This document shows, piece after piece, positions 8,362 through 16,684 of a stretch of DNA of 33,179 nucleotides. Source of the stretch: Pelosinus fermentans (GTDB lineage Bacteria; Bacillota; Negativicutes; DSM-13327); contig DJJR01000038.1 of the NCBI GenBank assembly GCA_002434245.1, forward strand, positions 28,191 to 61,369, in the 5' to 3' direction. How positions within the stretch are numbered: the first letter of the stretch is position 1; every line of letters begins with the position of its first letter. The position numbers and the translations under genes are program-made. The notes beneath the pieces were generated by a model, which saw nothing but the letters and a program-made list of their open reading frames with translations, was not told the DNA's origin and did no database searches.

Positions 8362-9006
8362 TTAGCGTAAATAGATCTCAATTCTTTCTTTATTAGCACC
8401 AAGACGTTTTCCTCTTTTTAGCAAGACAGCGCCTATTTCACCAGTATTTTTTATATGAGTTCCGCCACAAGGCACTTTGCCAAAACCTTTGATTTCCCAA
8501 TATCTGATTTCCCGCTCTTCATCACTAAAACAACTTAAAATAGGAGAATTGGAATTAATAATTTCCTCCATCTTCTTTTGCAATAAGGGCAAGACCTCTG
8601 AAATATTTCCACACCACTCAAAATCCACTCTTGCTTTTTCTTCCATTATATTGGCGCCGATTTTTTTAGGATTATTAAAATTTTGAACCATCAGCTCCAG
8701 TACAATTTCTGCTGCAAAATGAAGTTTCATGATTCTATAACGTTTATCCCAGTCAATAACCACATTCACTTGCTGTCCCACTTGCAAATCATGGGATACA
8801 TCAATCTCATAAATAATTTCTTTTGCAACTTTTTGGGCTGTTAACACAGCATAACCATGAATGGTCCCCGAATCCGATGCCTGGCCGCCAGAAAAAGCAA
8901 ACACAATTGTCTGGTCAAGAGTAATACGATTACCATCGACAGTCATTATTGTTGCAGTACATTGTTTTAAGTAAGGATCTTCCCAAAATAACTTTTTCAC
9001 AGTCAT
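8362..9006 (-). CDS. AlaX-type alanyl-tRNA editing protein (variant zinc motif)
   Basis: This 214-residue protein is a stand-alone homologue of the AlaRS editing domain, which hydrolyses mischarged seryl- or glycyl-tRNA(Ala). The C-terminal half has the family's CGGTH signature (Cys180, His184), and the N-terminal half has the FAFSGGQASDSGTI beta-barrel motif. The usual HxxxH zinc motif is instead H96-FAA-E100, so one ligand is Glu; I believe a subgroup of AlaX proteins carries this form, but have not verified it. The ATG at 9006 follows GAGGTG with 5-nt spacing. It begins 48 nt after ilvA on the same strand, so it is probably cotranscribed and under the same T-box. Confidence 0.85.
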   Translation of the reverse strand: MTVKKLFWEDPYLKQCTATIMTVDGNRITLDQTIVFAFSGGQASDSGTIHGYAVLTAQKVAKEIIYEIDVSHDLQVGQQVNVVIDWDKRYRIMKLHFAAEIVLELMVQNFNNPKKIGANIMEEKARVDFEWCGNISEVLPLLQKKMEEIINSNSPILSCFSDEEREIRYWEIKGFGKVPCGGTHIKNTGEIGAVLLKRGKRLGANKERIEIYLR

Positions 9007-9054
9007 ACATTCACCTCATTGTATATTCTCACTGCAGTCAAAGATTGCAATCTA

Positions 9055-10299
9055 TTAGTAAATCTTTTGAATCTCAATGCTATTTCGCTGAAAAGCAGCT
9101 TCAATTTCCTCTACATGACTATGTCCATTTGTCTCTACAGTAACTTCCAGCTGAACCTGCTTAAAGCTGTCCATCACTTTGGATTGATTATGATCCAGTT
9201 TTATTACGTTTGCATTTAATTCAGAGATAATTTTTGCCACATGTAATAATTCTCCTGGTTTGTCAGGTAAATTGATGGTAAAACAAAATAGCCTTCCTCT
9301 AAATACTAATGCCTTATTAATGATAGCCGAAATCGTTAAAATATCAATATTACCGCCACTGACTAAACAAACGATTTTCTTATTCTTGGAAGACAATTTC
9401 TTTAAACCAGCCAAGGACAGCGCCCCTGCTCCTTCCGTAATCAGCTTATGCTTTTCGATTAAAAGCAGTATTGCTTCTGCAATGTCAAAATCAGAAATAG
9501 TAATGACTTCATCAACAAACTCTCTGATAAATTCGAAAGTTAATGTACCTGCCCTTTTTACAGCAGCGCCATCTGCTATGGTATCCACTCTCTCCAGCTC
9601 TATTACTTTATTATCAGCCAAAGACTTTTTCATGCAGCATGCACCTTCTGGCTCAACTCCGATAATTCTGATACTTGGCTTTAGCATTTTCGCCGCAAAT
9701 GCAATGCCACTTGCTAAACCGCCTCCGCCTATAGGAACTAAGATCTCATCAACATCTTCTAATTCATTCAAAATCTCTAAAGCCACTGTTCCTTGACCAA
9801 GAATTACATCCAAATCATCAAAGGGGTGTACGAAAACATAGTTATGTTCGGTCTCCAGTTCTCTGGCTTTTTTATAAGCTTCATCATAACTATCGCCGTA
9901 TAATACAACATTTGCTCCATAATTTCTTGTCGCTTCCACTTTAATAATGGGCGTGGTTGCAGGCATCACAACAGTAGCCTTAATACCCAGCAATTGAGCT
10001 GCATAGCCAATCCCCTGGGCATGATTTCCCGCTGAGGAAGCGATGACTCCCCTGCTTTTTTCCTCATCACTTAACTTACTCAACTTATTAAAGGCTCCCC
10101 GGATTTTGAATGCACCTGTAACTTGTAGGTTCTCTGGTTTAATGAATACCAGATTTCCACACTCATTACTAAACACTGGACTTTCAATGAGTTCCGTCTT
10201 TTTGATTATACCTTGTAAATTCTTTTCTGCAGCATAAATATCTTCAATCGATACACGAGAATTAGCTACATGAAAAATGCTATTATTTTGCTTCAACAT
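9055..10299 (-). CDS. ilvA: Threonine ammonia-lyase (threonine deaminase) with C-terminal ACT domain
   Basis: This PLP enzyme (414 residues) converts threonine to 2-oxobutanoate and ammonia, the first step toward isoleucine. The PLP lysine is Lys65 in TGAFKIRGA. SSAGNHAQG (88-96) contacts substrate, and GGGGLASG near 195 holds the cofactor phosphate. A single ACT-type domain occupies roughly 325-414 (CFTINLPDKPGELLHVAKIISELNANV). That is shorter than the two-domain E. coli IlvA tail and fits the one-ACT bacterial form, which may be biosynthetic or catabolic. The ATG at 10299 follows GGAGG with 6-nt spacing. The upstream T-box with a probable AUC specifier argues for a biosynthetic role, with expression rising when tRNA-Ile is uncharged. 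Confidence 0.93.
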   Translation of the reverse strand: MLKQNNSIFHVANSRVSIEDIYAAEKNLQGIIKKTELIESPVFSNECGNLVFIKPENLQVTGAFKIRGAFNKLSKLSDEEKSRGVIASSAGNHAQGIGYAAQLLGIKATVVMPATTPIIKVEATRNYGANVVLYGDSYDEAYKKARELETEHNYVFVHPFDDLDVILGQGTVALEILNELEDVDEILVPIGGGGLASGIAFAAKMLKPSIRIIGVEPEGACCMKKSLADNKVIELERVDTIADGAAVKRAGTLTFEFIREFVDEVITISDFDIAEAILLLIEKHKLITEGAGALSLAGLKKLSSKNKKIVCLVSGGNIDILTISAIINKALVFRGRLFCFTINLPDKPGELLHVAKIISELNANVIKLDHNQSKVMDSFKQVQLEVTVETNGHSHVEEIEAAFQRNSIEIQKIY

Positions 10300-10324
10300 A
10301 AGTTACCTCCAAATGATTTTGAAT

Positions 10325-10362
10325 ATAAAAAAACTCGCCCTTGAATATATCCAAGGACGAGT
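10325..10362 (-). terminator. T-box-controlled intrinsic terminator
   Basis: ACTCGTCCTTG and CAAGGGCGAGT form an 11-bp stem with one wobble and an 8-nt loop, followed by TTTTTTT on the minus strand. It lies 26 nt before the ilvA start and overlaps the T-box antiterminator partner. Confidence 0.92.
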
Positions 10363-10586
10363 TATTACCCGCGTTACCACCTTTATTGCACAACAATGCC
10401 TCTTCAGTTCTATCAAACCTAAGCCAAATAACGTGGCTAACCCGGTATTTCTTACTAACGTTCAGAAACACAGTTCCGGAGGGATCTTCTTCCACCGCTC
10501 ATTGTCGACTTCCACCGTATGTCGACTCTCTGAAAATTTGCAAGTGGTTTACTTACTCCGTCATTACTATTCTTCATTATGCTTTG
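10325..10586 (-). ncRNA. T-box leader of ilvA-alaX, probable isoleucine (AUC) specifier
   Basis: The minus-strand leader has the conserved parts of a T-box riboswitch: AGTA at 10568-10565, the apical stem I CAGAGAGTCGACATACGGTG segment, and the 14-nt T-box AGGTGGTAACGCGG at about 10382-10369, whose UGGU can pair with the ACCA end of tRNA. The terminator follows directly. Folding stem I by hand (CGGAG with CTCCG, ACCAC with GTGG) leaves AAGAAGATCC in the specifier loop, with AUC at 10485-10483. Isoleucine fits a threonine deaminase operon. Class assignment is firm; the exact codon is moderately supported. Confidence 0.9.
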
Positions 10587-10592
10587 GAATGA

Positions 10593-10622
10593 ATTCTATC
10601 ATTTTACCTTTACTAATGTCAA
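10593..10622 (-). promoter_or_regulatory. Promoter of the T-box leader
   Basis: A perfect TTGACA (10622-10617) and TAGAAT (10598-10593) are spaced 18 nt apart, placing the transcript start near 10586, just before stem I. Confidence 0.75.
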
Positions 10623-10741
10623 TATATTTTTATTATTTATGATAATTTTGTAATTTTATAAAGTATTTATTTCCCTAAAAAATACTTTTGTACTTTCCCT
10701 CTCGTCACTCTAGATCAAGGATAATAGCCTGTCATCCTACC

Positions 10742-12640
10742 TTATTGCAAACAATCAGCTGCCAATAACGCTTCTAATTCATCTAACAACCTGTTGAACT
10801 TCTGTAACGTAATTTCAATTGGCTGAGGAGTGGACATATCAACACCAGCATTTTTTAAAATGCGGATTGGTGTATCAGAACCGCCTGCTTTTAGAAAATT
10901 GTTCGTATATCGTTTTTGGGCAGCTTCGCCTTCGGTTTGAAGCTGCTTAGCAAAAGCCGTTGCAGCAGAATATCCTGTGGCATATTGATAAACATAAAAA
11001 TTTCGGTAAAAATGTGGAATTCGAGCCCACTCCATATCAATTTCTTTATCTACAATCATTTCTGGACCAAAGTATTTTACATTAAGATCGTGATAGATTT
11101 CCTCCATAAGATCTGCAGTCAATGTCTCACCCTTTTCACTTCGATCATGAATCTCTTTTTCAAATTCAGCGAACATCGTCTGCCGGTATAAGGTAGTGCG
11201 AATATTTTCTAAATATTGATTCAGCAAATACATTTTTTCTTTTTTATCCGTTGTTTTTGCAAGCATATAATCAATGAGCAATATCTCGTTCGTAGTAGAG
11301 GCGGTTTCGGCTGTAAAAGTAACATAATCAGCTGTAGGATAGGGCTGATTCTCAGCACTATAAAAGCTGTGCAGTGCATGCCCCATCTCATGCGCAAGGG
11401 TGGATGCATCACTAAATTGTCCATTATAATTTAAAAATACGAAAGGATGGACGCCGTACACCCCCCAAGAATAAGCACCTGAACGTTTACCTTGATTCTC
11501 ATACACATCAATCCAATGAGAAGAAATTCCTTTGTTAAAGTTTTCTATATATTCCTTACCAAGAGGAGACAAGGCATTCCTAACAAGCTCCAAAGCTTCC
11601 GAATAGGATAGCCGAATTTCCACATCTTTTACCATTGGCGCATATAAATCATACATATGTATCTCCTTTATACCTAACACTTTCTTCTTAAGTGACACAT
11701 AACGATGCAGAGGAGCCAGATTGTGATTTACTGTAGTAATAAGATTATCATATACTTCTACAGAAATATGATTTGGCATAAGAGCCGCTTCTTGGGATGA
11801 ATGATAGTTATGAGCCTGAGCAAAAAACACATGCTGCTTGACGTGCCCATTCAGTGTTGCCGCCAAAGTGTTACGATATTGACTATAAGAGCCTAGAATG
11901 CCGGCAAATGAATCCAGACGTACGCGACGATCAGGAGAACGCAGATAATTATTATAGCGGCCTTCACTTAATGGAACCTCTTGTCCTTGTTCATCCTGAA
12001 TCGAAGGAAATTTTACTTCCGCATTTGCTAAAATATTAAAAATAGTTGCAGGAGTGGCAGCTACTTCTCCTGCCCGAGATAATAATGCTTCTTCCCGCTG
12101 AGATAGTACGTGCTTTTTTTGCTGTATCAAACTTTTTAAATAGAAGCTGTAAACCTCCAGTCCCTTTTCCTTATTTTGCATTTTTCTTAGTTTCTCTGCT
12201 GGTATCGCCACTATCTCAGGTTCAATAAAGGCAGTAGCAGCATTTACTTCAATATTCAAAGATTGAGCTTTACCAGTTAATGCCTGGTATTTATTATCCG
12301 CCGTATTCTCATCTTGATGCATTCGAGCAAAAGGATACAGCTTCCCCGTAATTTGGGCAATATCATCCCTAAGCGTAAGGCAGGCTAACAGGTTCTTTCC
12401 TGACCGATCCAGCTTTCCTTGATATTCACCAACTTTAGGCAGTATTTCTTTTACCTTATCATAATCCGCCTGCCACTCTTCATCGCTGGCATACAAATCA
12501 TCAAGATGCCATTTATACTCAGCTGCAATTTCCTCGCGACTGGGGATTTGAAACGTTTCCACTCCTGTCGCCATAGCACTGGATGTCGAAAGCAACATGA
12601 GGCTAAGAGCAAAAGGAACTAAATGAGGCTGTTTTGACAT
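10742..12640 (-). CDS. pepF: Exported PepF-like M3B oligoendopeptidase
   Basis: This zinc metallopeptidase of the M3 family (632 residues from the chosen start) cleaves short oligopeptides. The active-site motif is HEMGH (residues 417-421) with the downstream glutamate in TFTAETAST. The N-terminus MSKQPHLVPFALSLMLLSTSSAMA looks like a cleavable signal peptide with an AxA-type site, so the enzyme is probably periplasmic, whereas most PepF proteins are cytoplasmic. The ATG at 12640 is chosen because AAGGAG is 9 nt upstream; a GTG six codons earlier would overlap that ribosome site. No obvious operon partner is present. It may trim peptides for uptake. Confidence 0.9.
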   Translation of the reverse strand: MSKQPHLVPFALSLMLLSTSSAMATGVETFQIPSREEIAAEYKWHLDDLYASDEEWQADYDKVKEILPKVGEYQGKLDRSGKNLLACLTLRDDIAQITGKLYPFARMHQDENTADNKYQALTGKAQSLNIEVNAATAFIEPEIVAIPAEKLRKMQNKEKGLEVYSFYLKSLIQQKKHVLSQREEALLSRAGEVAATPATIFNILANAEVKFPSIQDEQGQEVPLSEGRYNNYLRSPDRRVRLDSFAGILGSYSQYRNTLAATLNGHVKQHVFFAQAHNYHSSQEAALMPNHISVEVYDNLITTVNHNLAPLHRYVSLKKKVLGIKEIHMYDLYAPMVKDVEIRLSYSEALELVRNALSPLGKEYIENFNKGISSHWIDVYENQGKRSGAYSWGVYGVHPFVFLNYNGQFSDASTLAHEMGHALHSFYSAENQPYPTADYVTFTAETASTTNEILLIDYMLAKTTDKKEKMYLLNQYLENIRTTLYRQTMFAEFEKEIHDRSEKGETLTADLMEEIYHDLNVKYFGPEMIVDKEIDMEWARIPHFYRNFYVYQYATGYSAATAFAKQLQTEGEAAQKRYTNNFLKAGGSDTPIRILKNAGVDMSTPQPIEITLQKFNRLLDELEALLAADCLQ

Positions 12641-12671
12641 TGAACGATTCTCCTTCACTGAAAAATACTAC

Positions 12672-12696
12672 TATATATATATATATATATATATAT
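12672..12696. repeat. (TA)n simple repeat
   Basis: A 25-nt run of alternating T and A lies about 30 nt upstream of the pepF ribosome site. It could alter promoter spacing through slippage, but no flanking promoter boxes are clear. Confidence 0.85.
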
Positions 12697-12812
12697 TATG
12701 AGTACTGCTGTTTTTTCCTGTATATCTCTTCTAATATTTTCATTTCACAAAATTTTATTCTCTATTGCGTATTTCAATTAGTTTATTTCTATTTAAATAA
12801 CTCTTAAATACA

Positions 12813-12850
12813 AAGAAAGTTACTCCCCTATAAAGAGGAGTAACTTTCTT
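12813..12850 (-). terminator. Terminator of the lipase gene
   Basis: AAGAAAGTTACTCC (12813-12826) and its exact complement (12837-12850) form a 14-bp stem with a 10-nt loop. It lies 14 nt past the lipase stop and ends in CTTTCTTTGT on the minus strand. Confidence 0.8.
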
Positions 12851-12863
12851 ATTAAGCGATATC

Positions 12864-14237
12864 TTAAATTGTATTTTTATCAAACCTCCCTAACCAATCC
12901 TGCCTGTTCTGACTCATATTCTTGGTATTATGAATAAGAGCTTCCAGAGAGGTAAGATCCCGCGTGCTGCTCCCGTAACTGGCCACAGTAACAATAGCAC
13001 CACTCTTTGCCTGATATACACGCTGTTCCAATGTAATATAACTTGTATTCTCCTCATTTTTAACCGTATGGCCCTGAATTTCAGATACTACCACCCAATC
13101 ACAATCAGAAGCCATTGCTTTTTTAAAGACATCATTACTTTTTTCCCCTGTGTCTAATACATATCCGGGCAGCGTATTTCGATATTCATCATACAGCGCT
13201 TCCTTCATATAAGAAAATTCTCCACGCAGCTCTTCCGGCAATTGGTTTTTGATGGGTGCAACATATACTCTTGGCTTGCCAGGAGTCGCTATTGTCTCGT
13301 TTGGTATTGATAATTCTCCCGCTGCTACAGCCTGCTGTCTTTTCTGGTAATAATTCTTAATCGCCAAATCCAGATATAAAATAATTTGATGTGGATCAGC
13401 ATCTTGATTACTTGGGGTCTGCCAACGAATTTCTCGACCAAACTGCTCATAGCCCCCCACTAGTTTTTGCAATGCTCCAGTTACAGGATCGCCAGTGGTC
13501 ACAACGCGCGTAAGGTGCAAAGCAGGTTCAAACTTCTCACGAAACGCTTTATTACCTACTGCTGGCGCACCAAAGGTAATCACTTCGATCTGTTCCGGCT
13601 TTACCCCCATATCAAGAAGCCTTGCTCCACCAATGGTAACTCCGGCACCGCCTAAACTGTGGCCTACTAAATATACTTTTTTATCCTTATCGCCTAGCAG
13701 CATTTCCAGCAATGATTTTTCAGAATTGGCACCTTCTGCAAGTATTTCTCTACTGAATCCCGTCTGAACATATTGGTTAAAGCCCTTATGCACCTTTGGA
13801 GCGGAATCTGGTATATCTTTGAGCAGGGAATTAGCGGTGAATTCTTCAAGAGTTTTCCCAGCAAAATAAACCTTACTCACACGCAAATCGACTTTAACGT
13901 CTTTTACATTTTCAGTTCCCACTACAGAAAGCAAATAAGAAGGCACTGTATCTCCTTGCTGAACTTTTCTGGCAACCAAGAACCTAACATCTGCCTGATC
14001 ACTTTTTTCTCTATAGGACTGTACTTTCCAGCCATTTTGTTCCAGAGCACTCCTGGCAATATTTCCTTCTCGATCACTATATGCAGCAGTACAGGCAACA
14101 GCAGCTAAATATAGGCTCCTGGCCTCTTCATAATCTTCCAATGCTCCTGCACTGCCAATGGCAGGCTGAGAAAGCAGCAGTATCATAGTGATTACACATA
14201 TATAATTTATCATTTTTTTCAAAATACCATCTCCCAC
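12864..14237 (-). CDS. Secreted lipase-like alpha/beta hydrolase (class 3 type)
   Basis: This 457-residue protein has an N-terminal signal peptide (INYICVITMILLLSQPAIGSAGA) and a lipase class 3-type core with the nucleophile elbow VGHSLGGAG (Ser194). The following ITFGAPAVGNKAF is the segment that normally leads to the catalytic aspartate, and a later DPVTG lies where that acid is expected. The C-terminal third (about 320-457) is not recognised; it contains a VVSEIQGHTVKNEENTSYITLEQRV stretch that resembles no lipase domain I know. The GTG at 14237 has AAAGGAGG 9 nt upstream; a TTG at 14222 is an alternative start. It lies 55 nt after the radical SAM gene. The substrate is unknown; esterase or lipase activity is inferred. 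Confidence 0.8.
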   Translation of the reverse strand: MGDGILKKMINYICVITMILLLSQPAIGSAGALEDYEEARSLYLAAVACTAAYSDREGNIARSALEQNGWKVQSYREKSDQADVRFLVARKVQQGDTVPSYLLSVVGTENVKDVKVDLRVSKVYFAGKTLEEFTANSLLKDIPDSAPKVHKGFNQYVQTGFSREILAEGANSEKSLLEMLLGDKDKKVYLVGHSLGGAGVTIGGARLLDMGVKPEQIEVITFGAPAVGNKAFREKFEPALHLTRVVTTGDPVTGALQKLVGGYEQFGREIRWQTPSNQDADPHQIILYLDLAIKNYYQKRQQAVAAGELSIPNETIATPGKPRVYVAPIKNQLPEELRGEFSYMKEALYDEYRNTLPGYVLDTGEKSNDVFKKAMASDCDWVVVSEIQGHTVKNEENTSYITLEQRVYQAKSGAIVTVASYGSSTRDLTSLEALIHNTKNMSQNRQDWLGRFDKNTI

Positions 14238-14292
14238 TACTCCTTGCCTCCTTTCCGATTAGGTAACAATGGCAGTACTACAGATCAATTGC

Positions 14293-15189
14293 CTATTGTT
14301 CAACATTATTATAGGGGTCCCAATCCGTCATGGTAGACAAATGCTCGATTGCCTTTTTGCTGTCAGACAGCAATTTTTCCTTATCCTGCGGCAGCGTACC
14401 TGCTAAAGCCACATAGTTGGATATATGATTGCTGCGGAATAAACAATGTGATTCATAAGGCAAATCAATAGCATGAATCAGTTCATATAATTCTCCCATT
14501 ATTTCAGTCGGTGATAGAATTTCAAATTCCCCGCGTTCGTATTCAGCACGCAGCTCACTTCCCCGGTACATCATCAACGTTAAAGCACTAAGCATTGTAG
14601 GACGAATGGCATTTACTGCCTGAGCAGTGTGATAGGCGTGCTGCCCAGAACCTGCCTTCCCTCCAAGGCCAATGATTACCATTAGGGATAATTTAATGCC
14701 GGCAGCCACCACCTTCTGCCCTGCCTCAATAGACTGCTGTGCGGTAACCCCTTTATTTACATGACGCAGTACTTCGTCATCCCCCGACTCCATGCCATAA
14801 TACACCAGTTTTAATCCTGCTTTTGATAAGTGCTGCAGTTCTTCTGGTGTTTTTCGCAAAATATCATTGGGTCCTGCATAACAGGATACTCTGCGCAGTT
14901 TTGGAAAACGCTCTTTCAGTACTCTTAAAATCTCCAATAGTGTCTCCGTCGGCAAAACAAGAGCATTACCATCTGCTAAGAAAATACGGCGAATAAAATC
15001 CTTATATTGTCCGGCATGGTTAATTTGCGCCATAATTTCATCCATCGTTCGCATGCGAAAATCAACACTTCTGTACATATTGCAATAGGTACAGCGATTA
15101 TGAGAACACCCAATGGTTACTCTTAAAATAAAGCTCTCCGCCTCACTGGGCGGACGAAACACAGGCCCCCCGGCAGTGTCAAAATACAT
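14293..15189 (-). CDS. Radical SAM protein (CX4CX2C cluster)
   Basis: This 298-residue protein has a radical SAM core with the [4Fe-4S] site GCSHNRCTYC near residues 28-37, i.e. CX4CX2C instead of the usual CX3CX2C. It also has the SAM-contacting GMESGDDEVLRHVNKG (about 150) and an Elp3/MiaB-like barrel. No auxiliary cluster or cobalamin domain is visible. The ATG at 15189 follows GGGAGG with 8-nt spacing. Its substrate is unknown. It precedes the lipase gene on the same strand with a 55-nt gap, but that pairing gives no functional clue. Confidence 0.85.
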   Translation of the reverse strand: MYFDTAGGPVFRPPSEAESFILRVTIGCSHNRCTYCNMYRSVDFRMRTMDEIMAQINHAGQYKDFIRRIFLADGNALVLPTETLLEILRVLKERFPKLRRVSCYAGPNDILRKTPEELQHLSKAGLKLVYYGMESGDDEVLRHVNKGVTAQQSIEAGQKVVAAGIKLSLMVIIGLGGKAGSGQHAYHTAQAVNAIRPTMLSALTLMMYRGSELRAEYERGEFEILSPTEIMGELYELIHAIDLPYESHCLFRSNHISNYVALAGTLPQDKEKLLSDSKKAIEHLSTMTDWDPYNNVEQ

Positions 15190-15225
15190 ACACTTTCCTC
15201 CCTAATAAAAACATATAAAACAGGA

Positions 15226-15341
15226 TCGAAACCGCAGAGGCGCAGAGAACACAGAAAAAAGATAGATAGAATAAAAACATAATACCCTCAGCGTACACCT
15301 CTGTGCTCTCTGTGGATCTCTGTGCACTCTGTGTTAAACGT
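15226..15341. repeat. Dispersed inverted repeat, family B, copy 1
   Basis: The left arm CGAAACCGCAGAGGCGCAGA pairs imperfectly with a right arm made of CTCTGTGCTCTCTGTGG and CTCTGTGCACTCTGTG units. It fills most of the gap between sfsA and the radical SAM gene. Confidence 0.75.
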
Positions 15342-15374
15342 TCTCCTTAAAAAACTTATACTTTTACATAATGA

Positions 15375-16061
15375 TTACAATACGATCTCCACTCTATCCC
15401 CGATTACGATTTCATCCTCACTGACTAAGGAGTCATATGCCAGCAGAATGACGCCTTTTTGAGCAGCAAGTCGTAAGGCTGCGGCAAAACCCGGATCAGT
15501 TTTACTGTTAGGGCTAAAACTTCTTACCCCTTTCATCTGGACCAGGAAGAAAATATACCCCTTATACCCCTCCTCCACTGCTTTGATCATTTCAAGCACA
15601 TGTTTAGTTCCTCGCAGTGTAGGAGCATCAGGAAACATTACCAGACCATTCTCTTCTAAAGTGACGCCTTTCACTTCAATAAATCCTCGGCAATCGGCTG
15701 ACTCAAAATAAAGATCAAATCTGGACTTTCCATAGGTCACTTCTCTTTTCACCATAGTAATGTTTGTAATTTCCGAAATACCGTTAGCCAGTAATGCTTC
15801 AAAAACAACAGTGTTAGGTACTTGTGAATCAATATTAATCAAGCAATTGTCTTTGTAGATGCCAATGATCGAAAATCTGGTTTTTCGCTCTGGATTTTTG
15901 GCTCGCTCCAGTATCACGATCCTTCCAGCAATAAAAAGCTCCCGACATCTACCTGTATTTTTGACATGAACCACTTCTTCGATTCCATCTACTAACACAT
16001 GGGCAATAAATCGATTGACACGCTTTATAAAAATACCTTGTACGATATGACTATATTTCAT
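15375..16061 (-). CDS. sfsA: SfsA family DNA/RNA nuclease-like protein
   Basis: This 228-residue protein matches the sugar fermentation stimulation protein family (E. coli SfsA has 234 residues). Recognisable segments include the N-terminal OB-like part (GIFIKRVNRFIAHVLVDG...HVKNTGRCREL) and the endonuclease-like core (SRFDLYFESADCRGFIEVKGVTLEENGLVMFPDAPTLRGTKHV), with the acidic/lysine EVKG motif. The ATG at 16061 (MKYSHIVQG) is chosen because homologues begin there; its ribosome site is weak (GCAGG). The gene overlaps the end of msrB by no coding sequence and starts 13 nt after it. A seven-codon reading frame with a good ribosome site lies between them. It is probably cotranscribed with msrB. 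Confidence 0.88.
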   Translation of the reverse strand: MKYSHIVQGIFIKRVNRFIAHVLVDGIEEVVHVKNTGRCRELFIAGRIVILERAKNPERKTRFSIIGIYKDNCLINIDSQVPNTVVFEALLANGISEITNITMVKREVTYGKSRFDLYFESADCRGFIEVKGVTLEENGLVMFPDAPTLRGTKHVLEMIKAVEEGYKGYIFFLVQMKGVRSFSPNSKTDPGFAAALRLAAQKGVILLAYDSLVSEDEIVIGDRVEIVL

Positions 16062-16074
16062 GAATACCTGCCAT

Positions 16075-16512
16075 TTATTTCTCCTTATTAAACAACGGAA
16101 CAAACTGTCCATATCCTACTTTTTCTAAATCTTCTTTAGGAATAAAACGCAGTGCTGCCGAATTAATACAATAGCGTAATTTACGGGGTGCAGGACCATC
16201 ATTAAATACATGCCCTAAATGAGAATCCCCTGTTTTACTGCGTACTTCGGTACGAATCATGAAATGACTGATATCCTGTTTCTCCTTGATGACCTCTTCC
16301 ATAATAGGCTTGGTAAAACTAGGCCATCCACAGCCAGAATCAAATTTATCTAAAGAAGTAAACAAAGGTTCTCCCGATACAACATCCACATAAATACCAG
16401 CCTTGGTATGATCCCAAAATTCATTTTGAAAAGCAGGTTCTGTTGCCTGATTTTGTGTTACCTCATATTGAATTTTAGTGAGTGTACGCTTTAGTTCTTC
16501 CTTATCTCTCAT
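16075..16512 (-). CDS. msrB: Peptide-methionine (R)-S-oxide reductase MsrB
   Basis: This 145-residue enzyme reduces methionine-R-sulfoxide in proteins. The catalytic cysteine is Cys115 in [13 protein letters not shown], and Cys61 in DSGCGWPSF is the likely resolving residue; GDSHLGHVF (96-104) is the conserved binding segment. The paired CxxC zinc motifs of some family members are missing, so this is the zinc-free type. The ATG at 16512 follows GAGGAG. It is the first gene of an apparent msrB-sfsA operon. Confidence 0.95.
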   Translation of the reverse strand: MRDKEELKRTLTKIQYEVTQNQATEPAFQNEFWDHTKAGIYVDVVSGEPLFTSLDKFDSGCGWPSFTKPIMEEVIKEKQDISHFMIRTEVRSKTGDSHLGHVFNDGPAPRKLRYCINSAALRFIPKEDLEKVGYGQFVPLFNKEK

Positions 16513-16584
16513 TCATAACACTCCTCTTTTCAAATGCTCGTCTTCCTATAGCCTGCCCTTATTCAATGAGATTAACCTATGTCT

Positions 16585-16613
16585 TTTATACCATACTATC
16601 AGGAACTACACAA
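16585..16613 (-). promoter_or_regulatory. Likely promoter of msrB-sfsA
   Basis: TTGTGT (16613-16608) and TATAAA (16590-16585) are separated by 17 nt on the minus strand, about 70 nt before the msrB start. Confidence 0.5.
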
Positions 16614-16627
16614 CCCTTGTTTTTAAG

Positions 16628-16669
16628 CAAAAAGTCCCGCAACGTCTTTATAATAAACTGTTGCAGGAA
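16628..16669 (-). terminator. Terminator of the thi operon
   Basis: TCCTGCAAC and GTTGCGGGA form a stem with one wobble, followed by CTTTTTGC on the minus strand, 16 nt past the thiE stop. Confidence 0.75.
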
Positions 16670-16684
16670 TATCGTGTTATGTTC

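Noticed and set aside
9260..9796. 178-codon plus-strand open frame opposite ilvA
   Set aside because: It lies wholly antisense to a well-conserved enzyme gene, has low-complexity composition (Ser/Pro/Ile rich), and no ribosome site or homology I recognise.
10325..10642. Small protein frames on both strands in the ilvA leader
   Set aside because: The stretch is fully explained by a promoter, T-box and terminator; the frames cross conserved RNA elements.
12672..12696. AT-rich (TA)n tract as a replication or recombination site
   Set aside because: It is only a simple dinucleotide run with no iterons, DnaA boxes or initiator gene nearby.
15226..15341. Possible CRISPR-like array
   Set aside because: Repeat units are short, degenerate and mirror each other as an inverted repeat; there are no regular spacers and no cas genes.
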